Shown here: one piece after another, positions 15,674-25,389 of the stretch
How the letters are laid out: every line of letters starts with the position of its first letter
Numbering within the stretch: the stretch's first letter is position 1
Source: MFD04716-140 sp963703125
GTDB lineage: Bacteria; Bacteroidota; Bacteroidia; Flavobacteriales; Flavobacteriaceae
Assembly: GCA_963703125.1 (NCBI GenBank)
Contig: OY969790.1
Span: 1,426,001 to 1,490,000, forward strand
Length of the DNA stretch: 64,000 nucleotides
Direction: 5' to 3'
The notes under the pieces: model-generated
What the model saw: the letters and a program-made list of their open reading frames with translations, nothing else
What the model was told of the DNA's origin: nothing
Database searches by the model: none
Position numbers and translations under genes: made by a program

Positions 15674-16912
15674 TTAGTCCCAGTCCTCCGCCGCCAATCC
15701 GTTCAAATCGTATACCACTTTTCCATCGCGGATAGTCAGTTCGCACTCCAGTTTTTTGTTCCCTTTCATTTTCTTGCCCTCGGTATCAATAAATCCAAAA
15801 TCACCTTGCCGCTCATTAAGAAGCGTAACGTCGGCAACCGACCCAACAGATAAATTTCCCAAGTCGGGGCGTTTTATAATTTGAGCCGGGTTCCATGTCG
15901 TGGCTGCAATGATTTCAGATACGGGCATATTCATATTCAGGAATTTTGACATAATATTTACAATGTCTTTCATTCCCCCGTTCATACTGCCCGTATGAAG
16001 ATCCGTACTAATTGAATTTGGTTTGAAACCTTGTTTCATGGCTGGAACCGCCTGCTCAAAAAGGAAGCTTCCACCACCATGGCCAACATCAAAAATAATC
16101 CCTCTCTTTTGTGCAGCCCAAGCGAAGTCCTCGACTTTTCCCTGCATATTGACAATAGGGGTTCTACCCTTTACATGTGCATAGACATGTGTGAAAATAT
16201 CGCCGGGCCGCAGCTTTTCCATAAATAGTTTTTCAAGTGAAAGTTCTGGCTCGCTTCCACCGAAATCAATCATTACGGGAATATTAGCCAACTTGCCCGC
16301 TTCAACAGCGCGTTCGGCAGGTGTCCAATCAAAACCACTATAATGTGCCAGTTTAACGCCCACGATGTATTCCGGGTATTGCTTGGCAACCATGGCCGTT
16401 AACTTGGCATCCATATCGTTCACGTTTTGCTCTATGGCCCCTCCTTTCATTCCAGAACCCACAATATTCAGGAATGATAATACACGGGTCTTGGATTGTT
16501 CTATAGTCTGTTCCTTGAAAATGCGGAAATTTCGCCATCCTGCGCCACCCACATCAACCAAAGTGGTAACACCACTTCTAAAGCTGAAACCATCGGGTGG
16601 CAATGCTGTAAAACTGTTGCTCAGATATGCATCTGGTTCCGTTCCAAAAAAATTATGGCTATGAATATCTATGAGACCTGGTGACACGAAAAGTCCCTCG
16701 GCATCTATAATTTTTTTGGATTTGTTGGAAGGAATATTGATATCTACTTTTACAATTTTATTATCCTTGATTGCGACATCCATTACCTTATTGATCCCGT
16801 TCTTGGCATCGATCACATGGCCGTTTTTTATAAGGATATCAAAATCTTGTCCAAAGGAAATAGCGCATAGTAAAAAGAATACTGTACGAGCAATACTGTT
16901 TTTGAATTTCAT
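15674..16912 (-). CDS. Exported amidohydrolase/deacetylase
   Basis: The 412-aa amidohydrolase-superfamily protein has a Sec signal (about 1-21). Metal ligands are visible: HSH (H84, H86 in DIHSHNF), the probable carboxylated lysine K189 (GVKLAHYSG), H244/H248 (THVYAH) and D306 (STDLHTG). It resembles the dihydroorotase-like EF0837/Atu3266 group, which removes acyl groups and is often encoded next to SelA-like proteins. Here too a SelA-like gene is in the operon. Periplasmic deacylation of an N-acyl compound ahead of the PLP enzyme is inferred. The next gene in the operon is 231 nt away. Confidence 0.88.
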   Translation of the reverse strand: MKFKNSIARTVFFLLCAISFGQDFDILIKNGHVIDAKNGINKVMDVAIKDNKIVKVDINIPSNKSKKIIDAEGLFVSPGLIDIHSHNFFGTEPDAYLSNSFTALPPDGFSFRSGVTTLVDVGGAGWRNFRIFKEQTIEQSKTRVLSFLNIVGSGMKGGAIEQNVNDMDAKLTAMVAKQYPEYIVGVKLAHYSGFDWTPAERAVEAGKLANIPVMIDFGGSEPELSLEKLFMEKLRPGDIFTHVYAHVKGRTPIVNMQGKVEDFAWAAQKRGIIFDVGHGGGSFLFEQAVPAMKQGFKPNSISTDLHTGSMNGGMKDIVNIMSKFLNMNMPVSEIIAATTWNPAQIIKRPDLGNLSVGSVADVTLLNERQGDFGFIDTEGKKMKGNKKLECELTIRDGKVVYDLNGLAAEDWD

Positions 16913-16933
16913 AATTCTAACTTTAGGTTCAAT

Positions 16934-18700
16934 TTAATTTTCGGCATCCGCCCTAATAGGTTGTATCGGAGTACCTTGGTTTTTCTGTACATTTCGAATA
17001 GTTTCGACTTCTTCAATTTTCACTTCACTGGCGTTATTGCCAAAATTTGTTCTAATATAGGTAAGTACATCGGCCAATTCCTTATCACTTAAAAAACTGT
17101 GCTGCGGCATGACACCATTAAAAACTTCGTCACCAATTCGAAGACTACCTTCCATACCATTTAAAAGGACTTTTATTAGACGCTCCTTATCCCCCGTAAC
17201 CCAATCGGTACCAATAAGTGAAGGAAACCTTCCGGTAGCACCACCACCATTTTGCTGATGACACGCGCTGCAGTATTGATAATAAGTCTTTTCGCCACCT
17301 ACTAAATCGTCCTTCATAAGGTTATCCTCAATTTCATCGGGAGAACGAATATGGGACAATAACTTGCGTTCCTCCATCAATTTTAGTTGTTGCTCCCCAA
17401 AATTATCTTTATCGCCTTCGTAGGTGATTCTCCATATCTTCCCTTTTACCGAATCTGAAATATACATTTCCCCATCGGAACCAATAGCTATGCCCATTGG
17501 TCTAAAGTGCGCGTCCTTTACACTAACTATGGGGTCTACCACGGCAAAACCATCGGCAAAAACTTCCCAATCCCCACTTGGTTTTCCGTCTTTAAAAGGA
17601 ACGAACCCTACAATATAACCGGATTGTGGATAGGGAGCGCGATTCGTAGAACCGTGAAAAGCAATAAATGCACCATGTTTGTATCGCTCAGGAAATTGGT
17701 CCCCTTCGTAGAATACCAAATCGTTTGGGGCCCAATGTCCCGGAAAGCCCATAATTGGGTCGTCAAATTCAGAACATCTCCCTACAATATTCCCATCGCC
17801 CCCATACTCTGGGGCCAATACTTTTTTACGTTTTATTTGATCATAATAACAATAGGGCCACCCGAAATCTGAGCCTTCTTTTACACGCATAAATTCTTCA
17901 GAGGGCAATAAAGCACTTTGCAAAGGGGAAAATTTATTCGGCCATAATCGAAGTAAGTCGTCCCGACCATGCATGACTACATATAATTCTTCATCAACGG
18001 GATTCCAGTTCATTGCCACAACACTTCGAATACCGGTGGCATACTTATATCCATCCTTTTGAGTCTGTCCAAGTTTATTGGCATCAAAACGCCAAATACC
18101 CGCATGATCTTCGAGTTGCGGACAAGCGTCCAATCCAGGTGCCCCGGGCGTGCGCTTAGGTTCCTGACAGGCATTGGACGGCGCACCAAATGGAATATAC
18201 ATATAACCCTTGTTATCAAAAGCTATGGGTTTGCCAATATGCTCATGCTTCCCATGTGGATGGTCGTCAGTTAGAACGACTTCCATTTCGCCATCTGGAA
18301 CCATGCTACCGGGCTTCAATTTATACCGGTACACAACCAACTCCGAACTAAAATAAAGGTAACCGTTGTAAATCCGCATTCCGGTAGCGTAGCTCCAGCT
18401 CTGTTTAGCCCTATAGGAGCCAAAACGCTCCATATCATCGGCTTTGCCATCCCTGTTGTTATCTTTAATGGCAATAATGCCACCATTCTCACCGGACTCG
18501 CGAAGTTTGCCATAAAGTATTCCATCATCCGTAACGGCCATATGACGAACTCTTTCTTCAACACTATCAACCACAACTACCGCTTTGAAGCCATCAGCAA
18601 GGAACAATCCACCGTTAGCTGGACCTGATTCACATTGCGAAGAAATTACGGCCAGGAAAAGAATAAAAATCGAATTTCGCAAACGTAGGGAGACAGTCAT
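16934..18700 (-). CDS. PQQ-type sugar dehydrogenase with C-terminal cytochrome c
   Basis: The 588-aa lipoprotein has lipobox SSQC near residue 23. Residues 30-430 form a glucose/sorbosone dehydrogenase-like beta-propeller, with blocks such as VAMNWNPVDEELYVVMHGRDDLLRLWPNKFSP and HFRPMGIAIGSDGEMYISDS. The C-terminal domain is a class I cytochrome c with CSACH at 477-481 and axial Met in GVMPQH. This suggests oxidation of a sugar or alcohol, with electrons passed through haem c to the respiratory chain. The fused haem domain removes the need for a separate acceptor. The substrate is unknown. Confidence 0.9.
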   Translation of the reverse strand: MTVSLRLRNSIFILFLAVISSQCESGPANGGLFLADGFKAVVVVDSVEERVRHMAVTDDGILYGKLRESGENGGIIAIKDNNRDGKADDMERFGSYRAKQSWSYATGMRIYNGYLYFSSELVVYRYKLKPGSMVPDGEMEVVLTDDHPHGKHEHIGKPIAFDNKGYMYIPFGAPSNACQEPKRTPGAPGLDACPQLEDHAGIWRFDANKLGQTQKDGYKYATGIRSVVAMNWNPVDEELYVVMHGRDDLLRLWPNKFSPLQSALLPSEEFMRVKEGSDFGWPYCYYDQIKRKKVLAPEYGGDGNIVGRCSEFDDPIMGFPGHWAPNDLVFYEGDQFPERYKHGAFIAFHGSTNRAPYPQSGYIVGFVPFKDGKPSGDWEVFADGFAVVDPIVSVKDAHFRPMGIAIGSDGEMYISDSVKGKIWRITYEGDKDNFGEQQLKLMEERKLLSHIRSPDEIEDNLMKDDLVGGEKTYYQYCSACHQQNGGGATGRFPSLIGTDWVTGDKERLIKVLLNGMEGSLRIGDEVFNGVMPQHSFLSDKELADVLTYIRTNFGNNASEVKIEEVETIRNVQKNQGTPIQPIRADAEN

Positions 18701-18782
18701 GTTCTATTATTTGAAAAAGTTTGGTCACTAGGGTCGTATTGCTCTCCAACCAATGCCTCACACGACAAGCAATCTAAGAAAA

Positions 18783-18798
18783 ACGGTCCTAAGACCGT
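18783..18798. promoter_or_regulatory. Short perfect inverted repeat
   Basis: ACGGTCCTAAGACCGT has 6-bp arms and a 4-nt centre. It lies upstream of the PQQ-dehydrogenase gene and could be an operator or part of its leader. The function is not determined. Confidence 0.35.
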
Positions 18799-18850
18799 AA
18801 AACTATCAGGTTAAGATAAAGTTCTTTTACTTATAAACCAAGTAGGATAC

Positions 18851-18878
18851 TAAAAAATGTGTTCGAACACATTTTTTA
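18851..18878. terminator. 28-bp perfect palindrome, probable terminator of the CBM9 gene
   Basis: The half-site is TAAAAAATGTGTTC, repeated inverted without spacer. RNA would form an 11-12-bp stem closing on TCGA and followed by U6. It lies 27 nt past the stop codon of the CBM9-like gene. Perfect symmetry with a TTCGAA centre also fits a repressor operator. Confidence 0.6.
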
Positions 18879-18905
18879 TGTTCCCAAGGCAAACAGAGCT
18901 TCCTT

Positions 18906-19664
18906 TTATTCAAAAATCAATTCTCCAAAAAAATCTGGTTGATGAAAGCTGGGGCGATCTGTTTTAATGGGGTTCCAGCTTAAGTAGTGGGGAACCGAAG
19001 TATCATCACCACATTTATAAAAATTGGCATTCGCTTTTAGCCCTTTTAACGTTAATCCCTTATCGTATGTGAAAAGCGAAACCGGTATGGCCACAACCAA
19101 CTCCCAGCTATGACCACCTTTTTTTTCATCAAATGGTTTGTCGCCCAAACTAGACCTGATCTTTATATCATTTTCAATAACATTCGCATCAATAAAAGTT
19201 CGCTCTTTTATTGATGGCCCGTACGCCAAATGCGTAACCCCAATACCATTGAATTCGAAATTATAATAGTTGCCATCTTTCTTGGTATCTATAAAGAACT
19301 CAAGGCAACTATCCCTATGTGTAGCAGAGTTTGTTTCCGTTTTCTTTGCCAGGATATTCTCTTCAGTAACGTAAAATTTTAGAAATACAGCCATATTGTT
19401 ATGTGCAATCCTAAATTTCACCTCTGGCTTGTACGAAAAATTGGGCCAATTGCTAATATCAACAAAATTTAACTCAGAATTTTGTTCCAATACTCTGGAA
19501 ACCTCATCCAAGTCGTTACTATTTGCCACATTTACTTCATGCACCTTTACTATCATGTCATTCTTTTTTTGGGCATTTCCATTGCATATGATACATATCA
19601 CAAATAGCAATAAAGTAATTCCTCCATGTATTCTTTTAAACCTTGGGATCATAATAACAGGCAT
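18906..19664 (-). CDS. Carbohydrate-binding (CBM9-like) exported protein
   Basis: The protein is 252 aa. A signal peptide (about 15-31, LLLFVICIICNGNA) is followed by a CBM9-like/DOMON-type beta-sandwich. Recognisable blocks are VKFRIAHNNMAVFLKFYVTEENI, DSCLEFFIDTKKDGNYYNFEFNGIG, WELVVAIPVSLF and GLKANANFYKCGDDTSVPHYLSWNPIKT. Such proteins bind sugars and occur in Bacteroidota carbohydrate loci, with ligand unknown. It starts 81 nt after the M16 gene, and a strong palindrome follows it. Confidence 0.85.
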   Translation of the reverse strand: MPVIMIPRFKRIHGGITLLLFVICIICNGNAQKKNDMIVKVHEVNVANSNDLDEVSRVLEQNSELNFVDISNWPNFSYKPEVKFRIAHNNMAVFLKFYVTEENILAKKTETNSATHRDSCLEFFIDTKKDGNYYNFEFNGIGVTHLAYGPSIKERTFIDANVIENDIKIRSSLGDKPFDEKKGGHSWELVVAIPVSLFTYDKGLTLKGLKANANFYKCGDDTSVPHYLSWNPIKTDRPSFHQPDFFGELIFE

Positions 19665-19745
19665 TTTGAGGTGAATAGCTGTTGGGTACTTCTTAATCGC
19701 AATGCACGGGTCTTTAAGGGAAATTTCCCGGTAAACATAGACCCC

Positions 19746-22460
19746 TTATTTTTTAAAATCACCTGCATTCACCACGGTCCATTTTTCAAAAGGCTGTATA
19801 TATTTTTTAATGGCCTTGTTCACATCTTGAAGGGTAAGCTTGCTAATTTTTTCCTCTAAATTTTTCTGAAAATCCATTGAGCGATTGTAAAAGATATTGT
19901 TATTGATCACACTTGACAACTCATTATCCTTGGCCCTAGAAACATTTTCTTCTTGTATCCATCCGTTTACGGCATTTTTCAGTTCCTCTTCGGTGATACC
20001 ATCTTCTATAAAACGTGCAATTTCCTCCCTGAAACCCAATTGTACCTTATCATAATTCGCTGGTGCATAGATTGCATATAGATACATTTGCGAATTTTGG
20101 TCATTTTTGTCTCCATCTGCTTGAAAACCAGCACCTGCACCATAACTTACCCCATCTTTTTGTCGCAAACGATCCGCAACGCGTGAATTCAAAAAACCTC
20201 CACCCAAGATCGTCGAGGCGATATTTAAGGCCGGATAATCCTCATCGTACTCGCTGATTTCGATAGTTAGTGCACCAAAAGTCATCGCATTTTGCTTGTC
20301 CGGAGTTAAAACATCTTCATTTACTTCTTTATTAGGCACATATGGGCTAGCTATTCTTTGATATGGATGCTTTGAATTAAAGTTTGAAAATTCCTTTTCT
20401 ATAAGTTTATTCACCTCATCAGATTTCACATTCCCAATTCCAACGAGAATTGAATTGCCCAACCCATAGAATTCATTGTAGAATGATTTAATTTCTTCAA
20501 TGGTTACATTCCCAACAGCTTCTTCCTCTTCGGCTACGGACATTTCATATAAAGGATGTCCTGTCGGATAAACGTTATTAATTTCCGAAAGCCTTTTAGA
20601 CGCCAAAAACTGTGGCTCTGATTTGTAACTCTCAATCTGGGCCAATTGCTCTGTCTTCAGTTTTTCCAGCTCTGCCGGGTCAAAAAGAGGATTCTTCAAT
20701 AGGTCCGCCATTAAAGTGAGTGTTGGAATTAGGTTCTCTTCGGTAGAATTAATATTGGCATAAATATTACCATTACTTGCCCTAAAACCAATAGATGATT
20801 TTAATTTACTTAATTCATCCTCGATTTGTTGCCTGGATCTTGACTTGGTACCCTTATTAAGCATACTGGCCGTAAAAGAAGGCACCACCCCTTTGTTCAT
20901 AAGAGATTTAACATCTCCATTACGGCCACTGAAACTAATGATAACGGTGTTTCCACGATTGCTTTTCTCTATAAAGCCATATTTAACTCCATTCCCGAGG
21001 GTGCCGCTTTTAATTCTTTCCTGTATTTTATCATAGGCCACGTCAAAAGCTTCTCCTGTACCCATTCCTTCCTTGCCCTTATAACCAGAAACCAAGGAAT
21101 CAAGATTTTTTGTATGTGCAATTTCTACTCGTTCAGGTGTTTTGGTCGGATTGAACCTGCCAATAGTCCTATTTGTTTGAATCATATATTTTTTGGCTGT
21201 CTCATTTACCTTGTCCAAGGTCATATTCTCGATACGATCACGTTGAACAAATGCAAGTCGCCAATCGCCCGCTCCTATGAATTCACTCATATAGGTTCCC
21301 AAATAGGCCGAATTTCGAAATACTTGATCTATTTGTTTTAAAATATTGGCCTTGGCCCTTTCAAGCTCTTGCTGAGTAATTGGTTCGGAACGCACATTGT
21401 CCAAAGTTTGCTTTAAAACCTTTTCAACGTCATCTGCATTTTTAGCGGAGGGTACCTCTACATTTATATAAAGAAAGCCCGGTTCTTTTGTAAAGGGAGA
21501 AAATGACCAAAGGGAAGATGCCTTTTGGGTTTCAATTAAAGTTTTATATAATCTTCCGGAAGGCTCATCCGTCAGAACATCCTCTATGATTGATATTGCA
21601 GCATAATCTTCATGTGAACCAGCAGGCGTATGGTAAAGGGCCGTTACCAATTGAAGGTCGCCAACCCTGCTCACATTTACCAATTTTTCGCCATCTTGAG
21701 CCGGTTCTTCTGTATAGGATTGCCTAACCGGGATTGACGGTTTGTCGATTTTTCCAAATTTGTCCTCAATCAACTTTAAGGTTTTTTCTTCGTCAAACTT
21801 TCCCGTAACCATGAGTACGGCGTTGTCTGGACGGTAGAATTTTTTATAGAATTCCTTCAAATTATCAATGGGAACGCGCTCAATGTCCGACCTATTTCCA
21901 ATTGTTGAATTGCCATAGTTATGCCATAAATAAGCGGCATCTATTACCTTTTGCATTAAAACCCTAGTTGGATCATTTTCACCACTTTCAAATTCATTGC
22001 GTACCACACTAAACTCAGAGTCCAAATCTTTTTTGGCGATATAGGAATTTATCATTCTGTCTGCCTCTAAATCCAAGGCCCAATCCAGATTCTCATCGGT
22101 TGCATTCACCGTCTCAAAATAGTTGGTTCGGTCGTACCAAGTAGTGCCGTTAGGTCTTGCACCGTGCGAACTCAATTCTTTGGGGATGTCAGGATGGTTG
22201 GGAGTTCCTTTAAATACCATATGTTCAAGAAGATGCGCCATTCCCTTTTCCCCATAACCTTCGTGTCTTGATCCTACCAAATAAGTGATATTTACAGTAA
22301 TAGTTTGCGCCGAATTATCACGAAATAGCAATACTTTAAGACCGTTGTCCAATTTATATTCGGTAATACCTTCAACTGAGGCCGTCTTCGCTGTTTGACC
22401 CATTAAAACAGGGCAAAAAATTAACGTTAATAGAACAGAATAAAATAGTTTGATTTTCAT
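19746..22460 (-). CDS. M16 family metallopeptidase (zinc, insulinase-like)
   Basis: The protein is 904 aa from ATG 22460, the start preferred because MKIKLFYSVLLTLIFCPVLMGQ is a clean signal peptide. An in-frame ATG at 22487 adds nine residues. It holds two fused M16 halves. The first carries the inverted zinc motif HLLEH followed by MVFKGTPNHPD, with the distal Glu in DSEFSVVRNEFESG. The second (about 480-900) lacks the motif, as usual. It degrades small peptides in the periplasm or on the cell surface. It is the first gene of the run of exported proteins. Confidence 0.93.
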   Translation of the reverse strand: MKIKLFYSVLLTLIFCPVLMGQTAKTASVEGITEYKLDNGLKVLLFRDNSAQTITVNITYLVGSRHEGYGEKGMAHLLEHMVFKGTPNHPDIPKELSSHGARPNGTTWYDRTNYFETVNATDENLDWALDLEADRMINSYIAKKDLDSEFSVVRNEFESGENDPTRVLMQKVIDAAYLWHNYGNSTIGNRSDIERVPIDNLKEFYKKFYRPDNAVLMVTGKFDEEKTLKLIEDKFGKIDKPSIPVRQSYTEEPAQDGEKLVNVSRVGDLQLVTALYHTPAGSHEDYAAISIIEDVLTDEPSGRLYKTLIETQKASSLWSFSPFTKEPGFLYINVEVPSAKNADDVEKVLKQTLDNVRSEPITQQELERAKANILKQIDQVFRNSAYLGTYMSEFIGAGDWRLAFVQRDRIENMTLDKVNETAKKYMIQTNRTIGRFNPTKTPERVEIAHTKNLDSLVSGYKGKEGMGTGEAFDVAYDKIQERIKSGTLGNGVKYGFIEKSNRGNTVIISFSGRNGDVKSLMNKGVVPSFTASMLNKGTKSRSRQQIEDELSKLKSSIGFRASNGNIYANINSTEENLIPTLTLMADLLKNPLFDPAELEKLKTEQLAQIESYKSEPQFLASKRLSEINNVYPTGHPLYEMSVAEEEEAVGNVTIEEIKSFYNEFYGLGNSILVGIGNVKSDEVNKLIEKEFSNFNSKHPYQRIASPYVPNKEVNEDVLTPDKQNAMTFGALTIEISEYDEDYPALNIASTILGGGFLNSRVADRLRQKDGVSYGAGAGFQADGDKNDQNSQMYLYAIYAPANYDKVQLGFREEIARFIEDGITEEELKNAVNGWIQEENVSRAKDNELSSVINNNIFYNRSMDFQKNLEEKISKLTLQDVNKAIKKYIQPFEKWTVVNAGDFKK

Positions 22461-22545
22461 GGTAGTGTTGAATTTATACCTTTTCAATAATACAAAAATT
22501 TAGCGGTTTAATCAAAGATGAAAGGCGCCCATAAATACAATGAAT

Positions 22546-23221
22546 TTACCTGCCCAGTCTTTCCAAGAAAATAATTCCGTAGCGGATTTTCCCAGACCTT
22601 TCAACTTCCCAATGGCTTTTCACGGCCTCACAGTGTTTCTTTGAATGTTCTTCCGAAAAAGAATAATCTGCAAAACCAAGCATGCCTAAGAAATACATCC
22701 CCTCATTCGCATGGTTCCATTTATCACTCGGATATTCACCTTCCAAATGACCCATTACGGTCGTTGATCTATTCGCATTTTCATCTTTGATAAAATGATA
22801 AGCTTTTTGAAAGAATGATAAAATGAGGGTTGAATTCAAAAAGCGGTCCCCAGCGTTAATGGAAAAACTATTCACCAACTTTAAATTCTATCGGCCCCTT
22901 GCGGTAGGCTTCCCATTGCAATCAACCAGGTACCAATCATTGTCAATACTATGATCCATTTGTATTTTAATTGGATGAATGCCATTTTTAGTGACTATGC
23001 AAATAGAACCATCAGAACTGGGCGAATGGCACGGAAGTTACTGATATCTTCATTGTTCTCAGAGATAATAAATCCCAATTGTGATTCCTGCACAAAAGGC
23101 ACACCAACATAAGATTCATTTTGTTGTCACGGTTCTTCATTGCCATGTCCCTGTTCTTCCAAACATGAAAAAAGAACACTAACTGACAGTGATAAAGCTA
23201 TTTTCTCATTACTGACGGTCA
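22546..23221 (-). pseudogene. Decayed exported protein, unrecognised family
   Basis: An ATG at 23221 opens MTVSNEKIALSLSVSVLFSCLEE, a lipoprotein signal, which then hits a stop. After about 230 nt of broken sequence, a C-terminal block is open from 22878 to 22546: NSFSINAGDRFLNSTLILSFFQKAYHFIKDENANRSTTVMGHLEGEYPSDKWNHANEGMYFLGMLGF...HWEVERSGKIRYGIIFLERLGR. I have seen this block in exported Bacteroidota proteins of unknown function but cannot name it. Stops and shifts make it a pseudogene. Confidence 0.55.
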
Positions 23222-23271
23222 TTGATCTCATTTATTAATATGGGACTCCCTGGTTGTAAAAAATACGCGTG

Positions 23272-23876
23272 TCATAGTTCAACCGCTTTACCGAGTCGTG
23301 CACTTTTTTTGATCGCATCGATAACGGCCATATTCTTTATCGCATCCTCAAAAGGTACTGCTAATTGTAAATTCTCCAAAATGGCCTTTGAAAAAAAATC
23401 TGCTTGTAGCGTGTATTGATTGCATTTCTCGATTGCAATTTCATGATGGCCATTTGCATTGGTAACAGAGATTTTTGATGATTGTTTATAGGGTGGATTA
23501 AAGGGAATTTCCAACCCTATGGAACCAGCTGTTCCGAAAAGTTTGACTTTCTGGTTTTCAAATAACTGAATGGAGGAAAAAAAGACCGAGGCTCCCTCTT
23601 TAAATTCAAGTACTCCCGATGTCTGAATATCTATTAGGAACTCAGGATGAATTTCCTGTGTTGCTATGATTCGTTTTGGTTCTGAATCGAGTAAAAAACG
23701 GCTTCATAACATCCATAGGATTTCTGAATATTGAATTCTCTGGCTACCTTTTCTGCTCTTTGTATGTTTCGGGAAGCAATAGCCATAACGTGGGAATATT
23801 AGCTTTGCAACATTGCAGGTATTACTTGCCCAACGGCAATATTAGCTGCACCGAGTACTCCCCAACTTATTTTCAT
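23272..23876 (-). pseudogene. Gfo/Idh/MocA oxidoreductase, internally deleted
   Basis: ATG 23876 opens MKISWGVLGAANIAVGQVIPAMLQS with the GxxGxA NAD motif, then a stop, followed by VMAIASRNIQRAEKVAREFNIQKSYGCYEAVF. The reading then jumps to TQEIHPEFLIDIQTSGVLEFKEGASVFF and the C-terminal IEKCNQYTLQADFFSKAILENLQLAVPFEDAIKNMAVIDAIKKSA, ending at 23272. About 605 nt remain of an expected 1 kb. The central part with the catalytic EKP motif is gone. This is real decay, not a single-base error. Confidence 0.8.
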
Positions 23877-23910
23877 TCTATGATTTAATACAAAAAATAT
23901 CTACAGAATC

Positions 23911-25389
23911 TTACTTCCTGATTTTATTGATGGCCACAAAAACCAGAGCGAGCAAAATCAATCCTGTAGTGGCAATTGCGCCAATAATTATTGGATCAAT
24001 AGTGCTTTCCAGCCAATCATATTCAGGCGATAGTTCCCTTAAAAAAGTGCCCCAAATAATTATTAGTACACTAAAAACTACCGAAACGATACCTTGCCAA
24101 GGTTCTATTTTTACATTGAAAATCGCCAATAGAAAAAGGCCAAGAATACCACCTCCGAATATTCCTGAGATTTGCCACCAAATATCCAAGGCACTTTCAG
24201 CATTGATCAATAGCAATGCAAAGGCAATTCCCAAAACACCCCAAATAACCGTCATCCATCTTAGAAAACGAATACTGCTTCTTTCGGATGCATTTGGCCT
24301 AAAGTATCTTTTGTAATAATCGAGATATAAAACAGTGGCCGAAGAATTCAAGGCCGAATCTACCGTGCTCATGGATGCGGCTAGAATGGCCGCAATGATC
24401 AACCCTTTTAAACCAACGGGTAATTCTGTAGCAATAAAATATGGGAAAACCTCGTCCCCTTTCATTATCAATGGGTCCAAAACATGACCTGCGCCAGAAT
24501 AAAATGCATACATGGCCGTACCGATGTACAAGAAGATCGCGGTCAATGGCAGATAAATGAGCATTGCGATCCATAGCGATTTCTTTGCTTTTTTCTCAGT
24601 TGCCACGGCGCTGTATTTTTGGGTATAATTCTGATCCGCCATCAAGTTTCGGATGTTCTCGGTAACCCCATAAATAATCATTACCCAGACGGTGCGGCTG
24701 CTCAATGAAAAGGAAGTATCGCCTAGGCTAAATTTATTGGCATCAAATGCGTTTTGTATTAAAAAATCAGGTTCGGAAAAAACCTCTGTTGTTAAGATAT
24801 AGGCACTGAAGAGCAGCCCACCTATCATTATAATCGACTGTAAAACGTCGGTCCAAATAACGGCCTCCATTCCACCCATTAAAGTATAGGCCACAGTCAA
24901 CGCTCCAATAATCAGGATTAACATTTTAATGTCAATGTCAATAAATGAAGTCAATAAAAGTGAGGACAGATATAATATTACGGCCGTTCTCCCTACCATG
25001 AACAACACAAATGAGAAGGACGCATAAACACGGCCCCAATCCCCAATTTTTTCTTCCAGATACTTATATACCGAGATTATCTTGTTCTTTCTATAAAGGG
25101 GAATCACATATTGCGCTACAAACCACGTCACGGGAATGGCAGTGAGTGCAAATATCAGTGGATGCCAATTATCATCAAATGCCTTGCCCGGAACTGCTAT
25201 ATAGGATATACTGCTCGTATAGGCACTCATTACCGCAATGCCAGCGGCCCAAGCAGGAATGCCCATTCCCGCCACCATAAACTCTTCCGAAGTCTTGGTC
25301 TTTCGTAAAAAATATATACCCATAATGACCAAGGCCAAGCCATAAACAACCAGAATAATTATATCCAATGTCCCTAATTGATAATTCAT
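23911..25389 (-). CDS. Sodium:solute symporter family transporter
   Basis: The 492-aa integral membrane protein has about 13 transmembrane helices and the SSS signature regions: FMVAGMGIPAWAAGIAVMSAYTSSISYIAVPGKAF near the N-terminus and GLIIAAILAASMSTVDSALNSSATVLYLDYYKRY in helix 8-9. It imports a sugar, sugar acid or similar solute with sodium. It lies beside the Gfo/Idh/MocA remnant and the sialidase, so its substrate is probably linked to this catabolic locus. ATG 25389 follows a purine-rich GGCAAAGGGA leader. Confidence 0.9.
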   Translation of the reverse strand: MNYQLGTLDIIILVVYGLALVIMGIYFLRKTKTSEEFMVAGMGIPAWAAGIAVMSAYTSSISYIAVPGKAFDDNWHPLIFALTAIPVTWFVAQYVIPLYRKNKIISVYKYLEEKIGDWGRVYASFSFVLFMVGRTAVILYLSSLLLTSFIDIDIKMLILIIGALTVAYTLMGGMEAVIWTDVLQSIIMIGGLLFSAYILTTEVFSEPDFLIQNAFDANKFSLGDTSFSLSSRTVWVMIIYGVTENIRNLMADQNYTQKYSAVATEKKAKKSLWIAMLIYLPLTAIFLYIGTAMYAFYSGAGHVLDPLIMKGDEVFPYFIATELPVGLKGLIIAAILAASMSTVDSALNSSATVLYLDYYKRYFRPNASERSSIRFLRWMTVIWGVLGIAFALLLINAESALDIWWQISGIFGGGILGLFLLAIFNVKIEPWQGIVSVVFSVLIIIWGTFLRELSPEYDWLESTIDPIIIGAIATTGLILLALVFVAINKIRK

